From Sphingobacterium sp. SYP-B4668 (GTDB lineage: Bacteria; Bacteroidota; Bacteroidia; Sphingobacteriales; Sphingobacteriaceae): a stretch of 64,000 nucleotides of DNA. Location of the stretch: NCBI RefSeq assembly GCF_027627455.1, contig NZ_CP115483.1:186001-250000 (forward strand), in the 5' to 3' direction. A program made the translations under genes and the position numbers. This document shows, in pieces, positions 43,942 to 53,332 of the stretch (position 1 is its first letter; each line of letters begins with the position of its first letter). Under the pieces are notes generated by a model. That model did no database searches, had not been told where the DNA came from, and worked only from the letters and a program-made list of their open reading frames with translations.

Positions 43942-46338
43942 TTATAATTGATAAGTCAGTTTTATATGAAAGCTTCTTCCAGGGCGTTGCACGCGATAGT
44001 AATCGTACACATCCTTATTTAGGATATTGCGGATTTCAGCACCTAGATGTATCTGTCTGTTGTAAAAGCCATATGTAAATCCAGCATTCAACAAATGTTG
44101 ATTTGGGATGATGAGATCTGAATTTAGTTTTGCACTTCCAGAGAGGCCCAAGAATCCTCCGGGTTCCAAATCTTTAGGGATTGTCTCTAGATAGAATTCC
44201 CGCATAAAATTGTAGTGAACAAATATGTCAAGTAAATCTGACTGCATAAATAGATGCTCGTATTTAGCTGAAGCTCCGGCATTGGTGAAGAAGTAAGGCG
44301 TATTCCGCAACCGGGCATCATTTTTCCATGTATGTTGCGCGTCAGTAATCCCATTCAAACGTAAATTTTGCCAGGTTGCATTACCGGTTAATTTGTAATT
44401 TTTGGAGATGCGATAAGCTAAGTCGAGGTCTACGCCATAGCCCTTGGTATCCTCTTGGTTTTGATACTGAGTATTGGGTGCTTGTATGGGAATCAGTAAT
44501 ATTACCCCCTTCGTATTTCTATAGAATGTATTGATTTCAGCAGAGAGGTTTTGGGATATAGCGCTCTGGAGTCCTACATTGAGATTGATGCTCTTTTCAG
44601 GATTTAATTCAAAATTAGGAACAACAAATACATTGTTTCCAAAAAGTTCCTCGCGTTCAGGCAATCTGTAGGTATATTCTGCAGACGCCCTGATGAGTGA
44701 GTTGGATGAGAGTTTGTACTTTATAGCTTCCGTGATTCCCCAGTAGCTACCCGAAATATTTCGCTGGTCCTTCTCGGTGATATCAACGGAGAGCCATGTG
44801 TTTTGATATCCTGATGCTCGGTACTTATAGTATTTACCAATTAACTGATTCTGAAGTCTTTCGTCTAAAAATGAATTTTCCAAGGATAGCCCTAATACAT
44901 CCTTTCTGTAGTGAGACGTTAGAGATAGCAGATCGATATCCGTATTTTGTAAACGGGGACCTAATGGGTCCTTTCCTGAACGGTTCACCGCCGTGAACAC
45001 ATGATTTAATTCTATTTTGGACGTTGGACTTAATAGGTAGCTCAGATTAGTCCGTATAAGCCATTGTTTCTCGTCGACCTTGGATTCGGATGGAAGGCGA
45101 CTCTCTCCGGGTGTTGATCGTGGAGTGAAATTGCCAAACCAGTCATATTTTCCGTGAAGTGTGTCTATACGTTGAGATTGTAATATATTGAATGAAGTAT
45201 ATTGATCTATACGTAATTTATTGTCCAGTGCGCTCCATTTATAGCGCAGGGATGGTAGGATGGTGTTTTGTTTACTATGCAACGCACCATAGGCATCTGT
45301 CATCAGTGCGGGGTGTTGTTGTTCCTTGAGCAGGTCAAAGCCGACCACACTTAATCGGAGTTCATCCGTCCAACGTCTGTTTTTAACACTGGCGTATACT
45401 TCTGCAAGGTAATGTTTGTAAGCATTGTGAAACATGGGCAGCCTGTATGGATCGAGGTTACTCGTCTCTGGATTTTTCTCATAGACCAAAGCTTTATAAT
45501 CGTTCTTGGCATAGTTGTGATATAGCTCCGCCCCGTATCCCCACTTCTGGTCTTTTGTCACCATTGAGGCTAGTAAACCTATTCGATATGTGCCGAACGA
45601 TCCCATTTCATAATACCCTTTTAGTCGATTCGTTACTTTGGAGTTGGAGACCAGGTTGATGGCACCCCCGAGCGCATCGGCACCCAAAGACACAGGCAGT
45701 ACGCCCTTGTAAACTTCGATGTGATCCAACATCTCAACCGGAAGTGAAGATAAATTGTAACCATCACCCATGTAATCAATTGGAATACCATCTTTAAAGT
45801 ATTTGATGGCTTTGCCTTGAAATCCATTGATTGAAATCTCTGGTCGATTACCCATACCACCGTTTTGTCTGATTCTGATTCCTGTACTGCGGTTCATTAA
45901 GTCTGTCAGGGAGGTGGCTTGTGCCGATACTGCTCTAGTATCAATAAATATTGATCGGATAGGAGCCTGTTTGACTCTTTGATTTTCAGTACGTCCCTCG
46001 ACTGTCACCGTCTCTATTAGTTTACTGCTCTCCTTCATTGAAATAATCAGCTCGAGATTTTCTTCACTATATTTTGTGATGACGTCGCCGAATAGCTCAT
46101 ACCCAAGTGCTTGGATATGAATCTGATGTTGACCCGCAAGAATAGGAGTGAGTGTGACTGAGCCTGCTTGATTCGTACTACCGGCAATATCTGCAATAGT
46201 TACCGTTGCAGACGTTATAGGTATTCTAGTTGTTTGATCTAAGACTTGAACAGTGACAGAACCACCCTGTTGTGCCCATGCCGAGTATGATGAAATTAAT
46301 AGTATGTAAGATAGGATAAGACCTTTTTTTATATCCAT
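43942..46338 (-). CDS. TonB-dependent siderophore-type receptor
   Basis: A 798-aa outer membrane receptor. Signal peptide, then a carboxypeptidase-regulatory-like beta domain (VTVQVLDQTTRIPITSATVTI), plug domain (LMNRSTGIRIRQNGGMGNRPEISINGFQG, VEVYKG-type EVYKGVLPVSLGADALGGAINLVS) and a barrel ending FHIKLTYQL. It lacks the susC length and lid partner and sits with iron-uptake genes, so a ferric siderophore is the likely cargo. It is the first gene of a minus-strand unit with DUF4374. Confidence 0.92.
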   Translation of the reverse strand: MDIKKGLILSYILLISSYSAWAQQGGSVTVQVLDQTTRIPITSATVTIADIAGSTNQAGSVTLTPILAGQHQIHIQALGYELFGDVITKYSEENLELIISMKESSKLIETVTVEGRTENQRVKQAPIRSIFIDTRAVSAQATSLTDLMNRSTGIRIRQNGGMGNRPEISINGFQGKAIKYFKDGIPIDYMGDGYNLSSLPVEMLDHIEVYKGVLPVSLGADALGGAINLVSNSKVTNRLKGYYEMGSFGTYRIGLLASMVTKDQKWGYGAELYHNYAKNDYKALVYEKNPETSNLDPYRLPMFHNAYKHYLAEVYASVKNRRWTDELRLSVVGFDLLKEQQHPALMTDAYGALHSKQNTILPSLRYKWSALDNKLRIDQYTSFNILQSQRIDTLHGKYDWFGNFTPRSTPGESRLPSESKVDEKQWLIRTNLSYLLSPTSKIELNHVFTAVNRSGKDPLGPRLQNTDIDLLSLTSHYRKDVLGLSLENSFLDERLQNQLIGKYYKYRASGYQNTWLSVDITEKDQRNISGSYWGITEAIKYKLSSNSLIRASAEYTYRLPEREELFGNNVFVVPNFELNPEKSINLNVGLQSAISQNLSAEINTFYRNTKGVILLIPIQAPNTQYQNQEDTKGYGVDLDLAYRISKNYKLTGNATWQNLRLNGITDAQHTWKNDARLRNTPYFFTNAGASAKYEHLFMQSDLLDIFVHYNFMREFYLETIPKDLEPGGFLGLSGSAKLNSDLIIPNQHLLNAGFTYGFYNRQIHLGAEIRNILNKDVYDYYRVQRPGRSFHIKLTYQL

Positions 46339-46367
46339 GTAAAGTTTTTATTCGATTAACGTAATCA

Positions 46368-46375
46368 CAAAGATA
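46368..46375 (-). promoter_or_regulatory. -7 element of the TonB receptor promoter
   Basis: On the minus strand TATCTTTG matches TAnnTTTG exactly. It would start transcription close to 46361, leaving a leader of about 23 nt. Confidence 0.45.
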
Positions 46376-46378
46376 TAG

Positions 46379-46401
46379 TTATTTAGAATTAATTTAAATA
46401 A
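46379..46401. promoter_or_regulatory. 23-bp palindrome between promoter elements (Fur-like operator candidate)
   Basis: TTATTTAGAATTAATTTAAATAA pairs with itself in 9 of 11 arm positions. It lies directly upstream of the -7 box of the receptor gene, where an iron-responsive repressor would act. A second palindrome sharing TTTAGAAT lies at 46415-46431. Confidence 0.4.
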
Positions 46402-46414
46402 AACTTGCTATTTG

Positions 46415-46431
46415 TTTAGAATGTGTCTAAA
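46415..46431. promoter_or_regulatory. 17-bp palindrome upstream of the esterase start
   Basis: TTTAGA-ATGTG-TCTAAA, perfect 6-bp arms, 14 bp from the first palindrome and sharing TTTAGAAT with it. If the esterase starts at 46474, it lies in its promoter/leader. Confidence 0.4.
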
Positions 46432-46473
46432 TTAGTGCCGTTCGAAGTTAATGTTCTCAAGCAAGAAATTTTT

Positions 46474-47625
46474 ATGCCCAAGATGTTGTACCAGGTTAAA
46501 GTGAATATTCTTAATAACAGCGATAGCTTTATTGGAGAACCTTTGTACTTGGCTGGTACATTCAATAACTGGGCCTCCGATCACCTAAGAGTTGGGGTTA
46601 TACCAACAGAAGGGGAGCAGGTGTCGATTGTTCTTCCTGGGGTAGAGGTCGGTGAGTTAGAACTTAAGGTCACTCGTGGCAGTTGGGATACCTTATCTTC
46701 TTCTAAAGACGGGGTGTTGGGTTTGCCACATGTTGCACAAATTGAAGGTGATGCCGAGATTACGCTGAATATTGATGGCTGGCGCGATCTTTTCCCCAAA
46801 TCTACAGTAAGTAAGCAAGTTCGCATTCTTGATGATTATTTCTATTTCCCAGGATTGAATGTTTACAAAAGAGTATGGATATACCTCCCCAAAAATTATT
46901 TAACTACCACTGTGCATTATCCAGTTATCTATATGCATGATGGTCAGCATCTTTTTGACGAAGCGACATCGGTTGGGAGGGCTGGGCCAATAGAATGGAT
47001 GGTCGACAAAACCATCGATAAAGCGCCATATGCATCTATCGTCGTGGCTATAGATCATGCACAAGACTATCATGTTCGGCAACAGGAGTTTATGGTCCAC
47101 TCGGGACAAGATACTTCGAATCCCCAAGGGTGGTTATATCTGGATGATATTGTCAACAGTCTTAAGCCCTACGTGGATAGAAACTATAGAACATTGAAAC
47201 ATTCGGTCAATACTGCTATTGTTGGGAGTTCCCTTGGCGGACTTATTTCCATTTATGGGGGATTGAAATATCCAACAATCTTTGGTACCGTCGGCGCCTT
47301 CTCCCCATCTATATGGATGGATGAGGATAATTTGTATCGCTATTCAGATGAATTGCTAAAGGAATGTGAGGCGTGTCGAAATCAACAAAAGTTCTATTTC
47401 TATATAGGTGAAAAGGAGAGAAGATTTGGAAAAATGGACGCCCACAGTAATATGAAGTTAGATCTAGATCGATACTATTCTTGGATGCAACACCATTTTG
47501 AAGGAGACCTCGCTATCAATATACATCCTGAAGGGAAGCATAACGCTATCTATTGGCAGCATGCATTTAAAAAATTTTACGCCTATTGGCAAGCAAAATC
47601 AAATTCTTCACGCATAAAACAATAA
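46474..47625 (+). CDS. siderophore-esterase-like alpha/beta hydrolase
   Basis: 383 aa from the ATG at 46474; a GTG at 46423 would extend it over the palindrome. No signal peptide is visible, so it is cytosolic. Residues about 1-90 resemble an early-set domain as in Fes/CBM48 proteins (YLAGTFNNWASDHLRVGVIP). The esterase fold has GSSLGG (nucleophile), a long acidic loop and EGKHNAIYW with the catalytic His. Enterochelin-esterase relatives split ferric siderophores after uptake, and this fits the locus. Hydrolysis of another ester is possible. Confidence 0.8.
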   Translation: MPKMLYQVKVNILNNSDSFIGEPLYLAGTFNNWASDHLRVGVIPTEGEQVSIVLPGVEVGELELKVTRGSWDTLSSSKDGVLGLPHVAQIEGDAEITLNIDGWRDLFPKSTVSKQVRILDDYFYFPGLNVYKRVWIYLPKNYLTTTVHYPVIYMHDGQHLFDEATSVGRAGPIEWMVDKTIDKAPYASIVVAIDHAQDYHVRQQEFMVHSGQDTSNPQGWLYLDDIVNSLKPYVDRNYRTLKHSVNTAIVGSSLGGLISIYGGLKYPTIFGTVGAFSPSIWMDEDNLYRYSDELLKECEACRNQQKFYFYIGEKERRFGKMDAHSNMKLDLDRYYSWMQHHFEGDLAINIHPEGKHNAIYWQHAFKKFYAYWQAKSNSSRIKQ

Positions 47626-47628
47626 AAT

Positions 47629-48675
47629 ATGAATGTAAGTAAATTCAAACATGGTAGCTCACATCCATCCAAAGCCTTGCTATTGGCTTCTGGTTTGTTG
47701 ATGGTTTCAATATCCTCCTCGGCCCAAGAGGTTGAAAAATCTTCCCGTGCCGGCACGGGTGTCTATGAAGCTGTAATAAGCTCCAAAGACGGACATATCT
47801 ATGTAACTGGTGCTGGCTCTAGATTGAATCCAGGAGGGGCTATCTACAAAATTAACCCGAGTGACCTCTCTATCGTGGATAGTATCAGCCTGAAGGAAAA
47901 TCCACCTTTCGGTATTGGCATTAATAATAAGACACAGGTCGTGTATACCACCAATACGAGAACTAATTCCGTAAGTGCGGTAGATCTAAAGACAGGCAAG
48001 TTGGTCGCTACTATTACCAACGGCGCCGAAAATTCGCATACTAGAGAAGTATTGGTTGATGAGGACAATAATCTCGTGTACATCTCCGATGTAGGCGATC
48101 CTAGTAATATTTGGGTGGTAGACGGCCAGACAAATAAGTTTCTGCATGCCATCGGAAATTTAGGTAAGACGGCTACAGGCATGACATTCGTCAACGGTAA
48201 GGACAAAATTTATCTAACAGTAATTGGCGACAATTCGGTGTATGTGGTCGACACAAAAAGCAAAAAGGTCGAAAAGACATTTCCTTCTGGGGGAGATCAA
48301 CCCGTAAATATTACCAGTGATGGACAACGATTGTTTGTCGCTAACCAAAAGTCGGGTACAGTTACAGTGTTAGATTCTAACGGAAAATTGATTAAGAGTA
48401 TTCCGACAGGAGCAGGGGCTATAGGTATCGCTTATGATGCTGTCAAGAATAGATTATATTCCGCCAATCGTCAAACTGGAACAACAACCATCATCGACGC
48501 CAAGACCTACGAAGTGATAGGTGATGCGCATACGGGTTCACATCCTAATCATGTAAAAGTCGATCCCAACTCCGGCACCGCCTTTGTCATTAATAAAGCC
48601 AAAGGAGGAAGGCCTGTTGAAGGACAGCCTGTAGTCGTGGACACCAATGGAGATACGATTACCAAATTAAATTAA
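47629..48675 (+). CDS. secreted YncE-like beta-propeller
   Basis: A 348-aa protein with an N-terminal export signal (around SISSSAQ). Seven-bladed propeller repeats are visible (DGHIYVTGAGS, VVYTTNTRTNSVSAVDLKTGKLVATI, NLVYISDVGDPSNIWVVD, RLFVANQKSGTVTVLD, RLYSANRQTGTTTIID, TAFVINKAKGG). YncE-type proteins bind DNA or ligands in the periplasm and are often iron-regulated; a heme or siderophore helper role is a guess. It follows the esterase by 3 bp and precedes a terminator-like hairpin. Confidence 0.85.
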   Translation: MNVSKFKHGSSHPSKALLLASGLLMVSISSSAQEVEKSSRAGTGVYEAVISSKDGHIYVTGAGSRLNPGGAIYKINPSDLSIVDSISLKENPPFGIGINNKTQVVYTTNTRTNSVSAVDLKTGKLVATITNGAENSHTREVLVDEDNNLVYISDVGDPSNIWVVDGQTNKFLHAIGNLGKTATGMTFVNGKDKIYLTVIGDNSVYVVDTKSKKVEKTFPSGGDQPVNITSDGQRLFVANQKSGTVTVLDSNGKLIKSIPTGAGAIGIAYDAVKNRLYSANRQTGTTTIIDAKTYEVIGDAHTGSHPNHVKVDPNSGTAFVINKAKGGRPVEGQPVVVDTNGDTITKLN

Positions 48676-48749
48676 TATCCTTATGGATACCTTGCTACCT
48701 CGTAGGCCAAAGTAGGCTACGGGATGGCTTTTATTATAGTTTGTTTTGG

Positions 48750-48787
48750 ATTCTTGGGTGGCTAGAGGCCACTCAAGAATTGTTGTT
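48750..48787 (+). terminator. terminator-like hairpin between YncE gene and permease
   Basis: 13-bp stem with one G-U pair (48750-48762 with 48768-48780), 5-nt loop, followed by TGTTGTT. Expression of the ABC genes may need read-through or a separate promoter. Confidence 0.6.
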
Positions 48788-48810
48788 AAATAGTATGGGA
48801 GAATTTGAGC

Positions 48811-49767
48811 TTGTCTGGGAATAAATATCTACTGTGGTCAATAGCTCTATTGATTATTTCGTTATTGTGTTGGGTATCACTCTTCACCGGAGTAAAAGAT
48901 ATCTACTTTGCAGAACTTTTTACCGATCGTGATCAACTCTTGTTTTTGGTTGTTAGTCGACTTCCACGTACATTGGCTCTGGTTCTTATTGGTGCAGGTC
49001 TTAGTATCGCAGGATTTGTTCTTCAGCAACTTTCTCAAAATAGGTTTGTCTCTCCAACCACCTCTGGGGCTTTAGAGGCTGCGAAGATGGGAATCCTCAC
49101 GGCATTGATATTTTTCCCGCAGTCTACTTTGTTAATTAGGATGCTATTTGCGCTGTTGTTCACTTTTCTTACATCCTTCCTGTTTATTTTCTTTGTTAGC
49201 AAGATAAAATTAAGAAGTACGGTTTTTATTCCGTTGGTCGGTCTGATGTTGGGCAGTATCCTGAGCGCTATCTCAACTTTTTTTGCCTACAAACAGGGTA
49301 TCGTACAGAATACGCAAGAATGGTTGTTAGGGGATTTCTCTGGAGTAATACAGGGACAATACGAGGCTATCTATGTTATTCTGCCAGCGGTGATATTGAT
49401 TTATTTTTACGCCGAGAAAATTACTATTGCAGGTATGGGTGAGAGTTTTGCCAAGAGCCTAGGACTGTCTTATTCTTCCATTGTGTATATAGGTTTATTC
49501 ACAGTGTCTGTTGTTGTCAGTTCGTCGGTCGTCACCGTTGGTGCAATACCTTTTGTTGGACTGATTATTCCTAATCTCATCAGTATGGTGTTCGGAGATA
49601 ATTTACGCAAGATCCTACCCATTATTGCCTATGCCGGAGCGGTGTTTCTCCTGATATGTGATTTGATTGGTAGAGTATTGGTATATCCTTACGAAATCCC
49701 GATTGGTATGACCGTTGGGATTATCGGAAGTATCGTGTTTTTAATTTTGATTTTAAAGAAGCAATAG
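48811..49767 (+). CDS. FecCD-type iron-chelate ABC permease 1 (TTG start)
   Basis: About 318 aa. No in-frame ATG exists near the start; the first Met codon lies inside the third helix. TTG at 48811 sits 8 nt after GGGAGA (48797-48802), TTG at 48805 only 2 nt after it, so I chose 48811. About nine to ten membrane helices; the family pattern RLPRTLALVLIGAGLSIAGFVLQQLSQNRFVSPTTSG and the late AIPFVGLIIPNLISMVFGDNLRKILP are intact. It forms a heterodimeric channel with the next gene, which overlaps by 1 bp. Confidence 0.9.
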   Translation: MSGNKYLLWSIALLIISLLCWVSLFTGVKDIYFAELFTDRDQLLFLVVSRLPRTLALVLIGAGLSIAGFVLQQLSQNRFVSPTTSGALEAAKMGILTALIFFPQSTLLIRMLFALLFTFLTSFLFIFFVSKIKLRSTVFIPLVGLMLGSILSAISTFFAYKQGIVQNTQEWLLGDFSGVIQGQYEAIYVILPAVILIYFYAEKITIAGMGESFAKSLGLSYSSIVYIGLFTVSVVVSSSVVTVGAIPFVGLIIPNLISMVFGDNLRKILPIIAYAGAVFLLICDLIGRVLVYPYEIPIGMTVGIIGSIVFLILILKKQ

Positions 49768-50720
49768 TGAGATCGGGAATTAAGTTTTTGATAATTGTAG
49801 TGTCGCTATTTATTATGGTGGCCATATTTATGTTTTATGATATAGACTTCTCCAACAACTATTCTATCGAAAAGCGCACGATTCGATTGGGAAGTATGTT
49901 GGTAGTCGGTGTAAGCGTGGCCTTTTCCTCTATTATCTTTCAAACAATTACCAGCAACAGGATATTGACACCTTCTATCATGGGCTATGAAGCCATTTTT
50001 ATCCTTTTTCAGACAGTGATCGTTTTTTTTTACGGTGACAGTGCTTTTAAAGTTATAACTCAGCAAGAGAATTTTTTTTACGCCATATTAATGATGTTAG
50101 GATTTTCTTTAGTCATGTATTTACTATTGTTTGGGAGGAACAAGAAGAGTATGTACTACCTTTTACTCACGGGTATGGTGTTGGGAACCTTGTTCCTCAC
50201 TTTGAGTCAGTTCCTGCACATTATGATTGATCCAAATGAGTTTTCGATTGTCCAAAATTTTATGTTCGTGTCCTTTGCCAAGATGAATACTAAACTGCTG
50301 AGTATCGCTAGTATTACCATGCTCATAGCGATAGTCTATACCAGTTTAAATTTGAAATATCTGGATGTAATGGCCTTGGGCAAAGATCATGCCGTCAATC
50401 TCGGGGTGGATTATGATAAATTGGTCCGTCGATTTTTGTTGATTATCTCCCTTTTGGTGTCTGTATCCACCGCATTGGTTGGTCCAATTACCTTTTTGGG
50501 AATCTTGGTAACAAATTTAACTTATGAATTGTTTAGAACTCGACAGCATAGATATATGTTGATTATATGTAGTGTTATAGCCTGCCTCAGTTTGGTATTG
50601 GGGCAATTTTTGGTTGAACATGTGCTCCGTTTTTCCACTTCAGTCAGTATAATTATAAATTTTGTCGGAGGGGTATATTTTATTTATTTATTATGGATAA
50701 CACGGAAAAGAATAAGCTGA
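49767..50720 (+). CDS. FecCD-type iron-chelate ABC permease 2 (GTG start)
   Basis: A 317-aa membrane protein starting at a GTG whose G is the last base of the upstream TAG. It has the same topology as the first permease and the matching motifs GSMLVVGVSVAFSSIIFQTITSNRILTPSIMGYEA and TFLGILVTNLTYELFR. The product completes the VctDG/FatDC-like permease pair. The ATPase gene starts 28 bp inside its end, so translation is coupled. Confidence 0.9.
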   Translation: MRSGIKFLIIVVSLFIMVAIFMFYDIDFSNNYSIEKRTIRLGSMLVVGVSVAFSSIIFQTITSNRILTPSIMGYEAIFILFQTVIVFFYGDSAFKVITQQENFFYAILMMLGFSLVMYLLLFGRNKKSMYYLLLTGMVLGTLFLTLSQFLHIMIDPNEFSIVQNFMFVSFAKMNTKLLSIASITMLIAIVYTSLNLKYLDVMALGKDHAVNLGVDYDKLVRRFLLIISLLVSVSTALVGPITFLGILVTNLTYELFRTRQHRYMLIICSVIACLSLVLGQFLVEHVLRFSTSVSIIINFVGGVYFIYLLWITRKRIS

Positions 50721-51475
50721 GATTTGAGGCTATTGTGAAGCGATATGGTAATAAAGACGTGTTAAAGCGTCTTTCTGGAGGTATACCGAATAGACAGATA
50801 ACTTCGCTTATCGGGCCCAATGGAGCTGGGAAAAGTACCTTGCTGTCTATTATGAGTAGGTTGATAAAGCAAGATGGAGGGGCGGTCAGTTTCTATGATA
50901 AAGACCTTGGGACGTATAAAGGAGCTGATTTGGCTAAAAAACTATCTATTTTGAAGCAGTCCAACCACCTCGATCTCAAACTCACAGTCAGAGACTTGGT
51001 GTCTTTTGGTCGATTTCCCTACGGTCAAGGGCGGTTAGGCCAGTTGGATTGGCAACGAGTAGAGGAGGCTCTAGCATTTTCCGATTTGTTGGAACTACAG
51101 CATGCGTATATAGACGAGCTTAGTGGAGGACAGCGACAGCGGGCTTTTATTGCCATGATTATTGCACAGGATACAGACTTCATACTGTTGGACGAACCGC
51201 TCAATAATCTAGACATGAAGCATGCTGTGCACGTCATGAAAACCTTGAGGCGGTTGGTTGATGAGTTGGGTAAGACTATTGTTATTGTCATCCATGAAAT
51301 CAATTTTGCCGCTCAATATTCCGACCATATTATTGCCCTAAAAGATGGTCAGATATGCTATGATGATGCGGTTGATAAGGTGATAGATGCAGCCGTTCTT
51401 CAAGAAATCTTTGATATCGAATTCGATATCGTTGAAAGAAATAATAGAAAAATCTGTAATTATTTTAATCTGTAA
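50693..51475 (+). CDS. iron-chelate ABC transporter ATPase
   Basis: A 260-aa FepC/FatE-type ATPase. Walker A GPNGAGKST, Q-loop at LKQSNHLDL, signature LSGGQRQRAFIAM, Walker B FILLDEPLNNLDM and the switch His in VIVIHEINFA are complete. The C-terminal part (VDKVIDAAVLQEIFDIEF) is usual for siderophore transporters. It overlaps the permease gene and is followed after 1 bp by the binding-protein gene. Confidence 0.95.
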   Translation: MDNTEKNKLRFEAIVKRYGNKDVLKRLSGGIPNRQITSLIGPNGAGKSTLLSIMSRLIKQDGGAVSFYDKDLGTYKGADLAKKLSILKQSNHLDLKLTVRDLVSFGRFPYGQGRLGQLDWQRVEEALAFSDLLELQHAYIDELSGGQRQRAFIAMIIAQDTDFILLDEPLNNLDMKHAVHVMKTLRRLVDELGKTIVIVIHEINFAAQYSDHIIALKDGQICYDDAVDKVIDAAVLQEIFDIEFDIVERNNRKICNYFNL

Positions 51476-51476
51476 T

Positions 51477-52433
51477 ATGATAAAAAACATGCAATGCAAA
51501 ATGCGCTATGGACTTTTGGTAAATACCGTATTGCTTCTGTTGGGTATATCCTGTCAGTCTGGAAAAAGAGAAAGCGAAGTAGGGACATCCGCGGACTCTA
51601 TTACCATAGAGCATAAACATGGTCAGACAAAGTTGCTTCTTAACCCGCAGAAGACAGTGGTTTTGGACATTGGTGCATTAGAAACCATGAAAGAAATAGG
51701 AGTAAAACCGACAGGTATTCCGAAAAAATTCTTACCGAACTATCTTTCCGATTTCAGGTCTGATGCAGATATCGCCGACGTAGGGTCTGTCATTGAGCCC
51801 GATTTTGAAGCCATTTCAGGCCTACGACCTGATTTAATTCTTATCTCCACGCGACAGGAACGATTCTATGATGAATTGAGCGAAATCGCTCCTACCGTTT
51901 TTATCGGTACTGATAGTAAAAATTATCTTCCGTCCTTTGAAAAAAATGTAGAGTTGATAGCGAGGATTTTTTCAAAGCAAGAACTTGCCCAAGCCAAAGT
52001 GGAAACCCTGCATGCAAAGATTAACGCTGCTCAAGCTAAATTTATCCAAGACCCTCACAAAGCATTGTTTTTAATTTATAACAACGGCAAATTTAGTGCT
52101 TTTGGCAAAGGCTCAAGATTTGGTTTTGTGCATGATGTATTGGGTATCAAACCAATATTAGACTTACAGGATGAGTCTGTTCATGGGCAGCGTGTATCTA
52201 ATGAATTGATTGCAGAAGCTAATCCTGATTATCTATTCATTGTCGATCGGAATGCTGCAGTAATGGGGAAGGTGGCGAATCGAGGAGAAGTTGAAAACCA
52301 GTTAATCCAGCAAACAAAAGCGTATAAAAATGGAAAGATTTTCTATCTCGATCCCAACGTATGGTTTATCTCTGGAGGAGGACTTACATCCGTAGACTTG
52401 ATGGTGGCTGATATTGTTGACCTGATTAAATAA
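51477..52433 (+). CDS. iron-siderophore-binding lipoprotein
   Basis: 318 aa from the ATG at 51477, just after the ATPase stop; an upstream start would overlap the ATPase gene in another frame. Lipobox GISC near residue 26 anchors it in the envelope. The helical-backbone binding fold has KTVVLDIGALETMKEIGVKPTGIPK, LISTRQERFYDELSEIAPT and a late FIVDRNAAVMGK, as in FatB/YclQ-like catechol or petrobactin binders. Ligand identity is not readable from sequence. Confidence 0.88.
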   Translation: MIKNMQCKMRYGLLVNTVLLLLGISCQSGKRESEVGTSADSITIEHKHGQTKLLLNPQKTVVLDIGALETMKEIGVKPTGIPKKFLPNYLSDFRSDADIADVGSVIEPDFEAISGLRPDLILISTRQERFYDELSEIAPTVFIGTDSKNYLPSFEKNVELIARIFSKQELAQAKVETLHAKINAAQAKFIQDPHKALFLIYNNGKFSAFGKGSRFGFVHDVLGIKPILDLQDESVHGQRVSNELIAEANPDYLFIVDRNAAVMGKVANRGEVENQLIQQTKAYKNGKIFYLDPNVWFISGGGLTSVDLMVADIVDLIK

Positions 52434-52522
52434 CGAGATTTAGCCCTTGTCAATTATAGGTGGAGCAAAAGAGTTAAACACCAAGAATACAGTTTATAAA
52501 TATAGTAGTAAAATTTTTAGAG

Positions 52523-53332
52523 ATGGAAAAACCAATCATATCAAAGCACATATTTAAAGTAACCAATAAAGAATATATTACGCCCCACTATATCCGAATC
52601 AAGTTGAGGGCTGACGAACCTACAGATTTCGAAAAATGTAATTTAGGGGCAAATAATAAGATTTTTATTCCTCCACATGATCAGAAAAAGGTCCAATTTG
52701 CTACTTTCAATCAAGAACGGGGAGAATGGGTAATGCCAGATGAAAATTTGAAACCTATTGTCAGAACATACACACATAGGGCCTTAGACCCTGCCACTAA
52801 CGAAATAACAATAGATTTCGTCAACCATGGAGACAACGGTCCAGCCTCTAGTTGGGCGCGTAATGCTAAACAGTCTGATCAGCTGGGTGTTGCAATGAAA
52901 ATAAAGAACAGTAATCTTTGTCCGCACGTAGACTGGTATTTCTTGATTGGAGATGCCACTGCTATTCCGGTAATCTGCTGTATTCTCGAAAGCCTTCCTG
53001 CTGATGCTAAAGGGCACTGTATCCTTGAAATTCCGAGCGAAGCAGATATACACCCTGAGGTCCGGCATCCGGGGTTCCAAATCCAATGGCTTATTAATCC
53101 TCATCCCGAAAGCGGTAGCAATCTTTATAATCAAGCAATAGAGGTAGATTTGTCGGCTAAAGAGTCTAAGTTTGCCTATATCGCTTGTGAGTATAGTTCT
53201 GTAAAGGCATTACGGTCCTATTTTAAAGAAAAATTGGGCTGGAGCAATTCCGACTACTATGCGTTTTCTTATTGGAAGGCTGGTGTCGCCGAGGATAAAT
53301 CAGCTCAGGAGCGTAGAGACGAAAAAGTATAA
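52523..53332 (+). CDS. siderophore-interacting flavoprotein (ViuB/FAD_binding_9)
   Basis: A 269-aa cytosolic reductase. FAD binding is marked by RTYTHRALDP and an N-terminal FAD_binding_9 fold; the NAD(P) part starts at IGDATAIPVICCILESL, and the C-terminal helix region (KLGWSNSDYYAFSYWKAGVAED) is typical for SIP proteins. It reduces ferric siderophores to release iron, complementing the esterase. The gene is 89 bp behind the binding-protein gene, with no terminator between them. Confidence 0.92.
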   Translation: MEKPIISKHIFKVTNKEYITPHYIRIKLRADEPTDFEKCNLGANNKIFIPPHDQKKVQFATFNQERGEWVMPDENLKPIVRTYTHRALDPATNEITIDFVNHGDNGPASSWARNAKQSDQLGVAMKIKNSNLCPHVDWYFLIGDATAIPVICCILESLPADAKGHCILEIPSEADIHPEVRHPGFQIQWLINPHPESGSNLYNQAIEVDLSAKESKFAYIACEYSSVKALRSYFKEKLGWSNSDYYAFSYWKAGVAEDKSAQERRDEKV

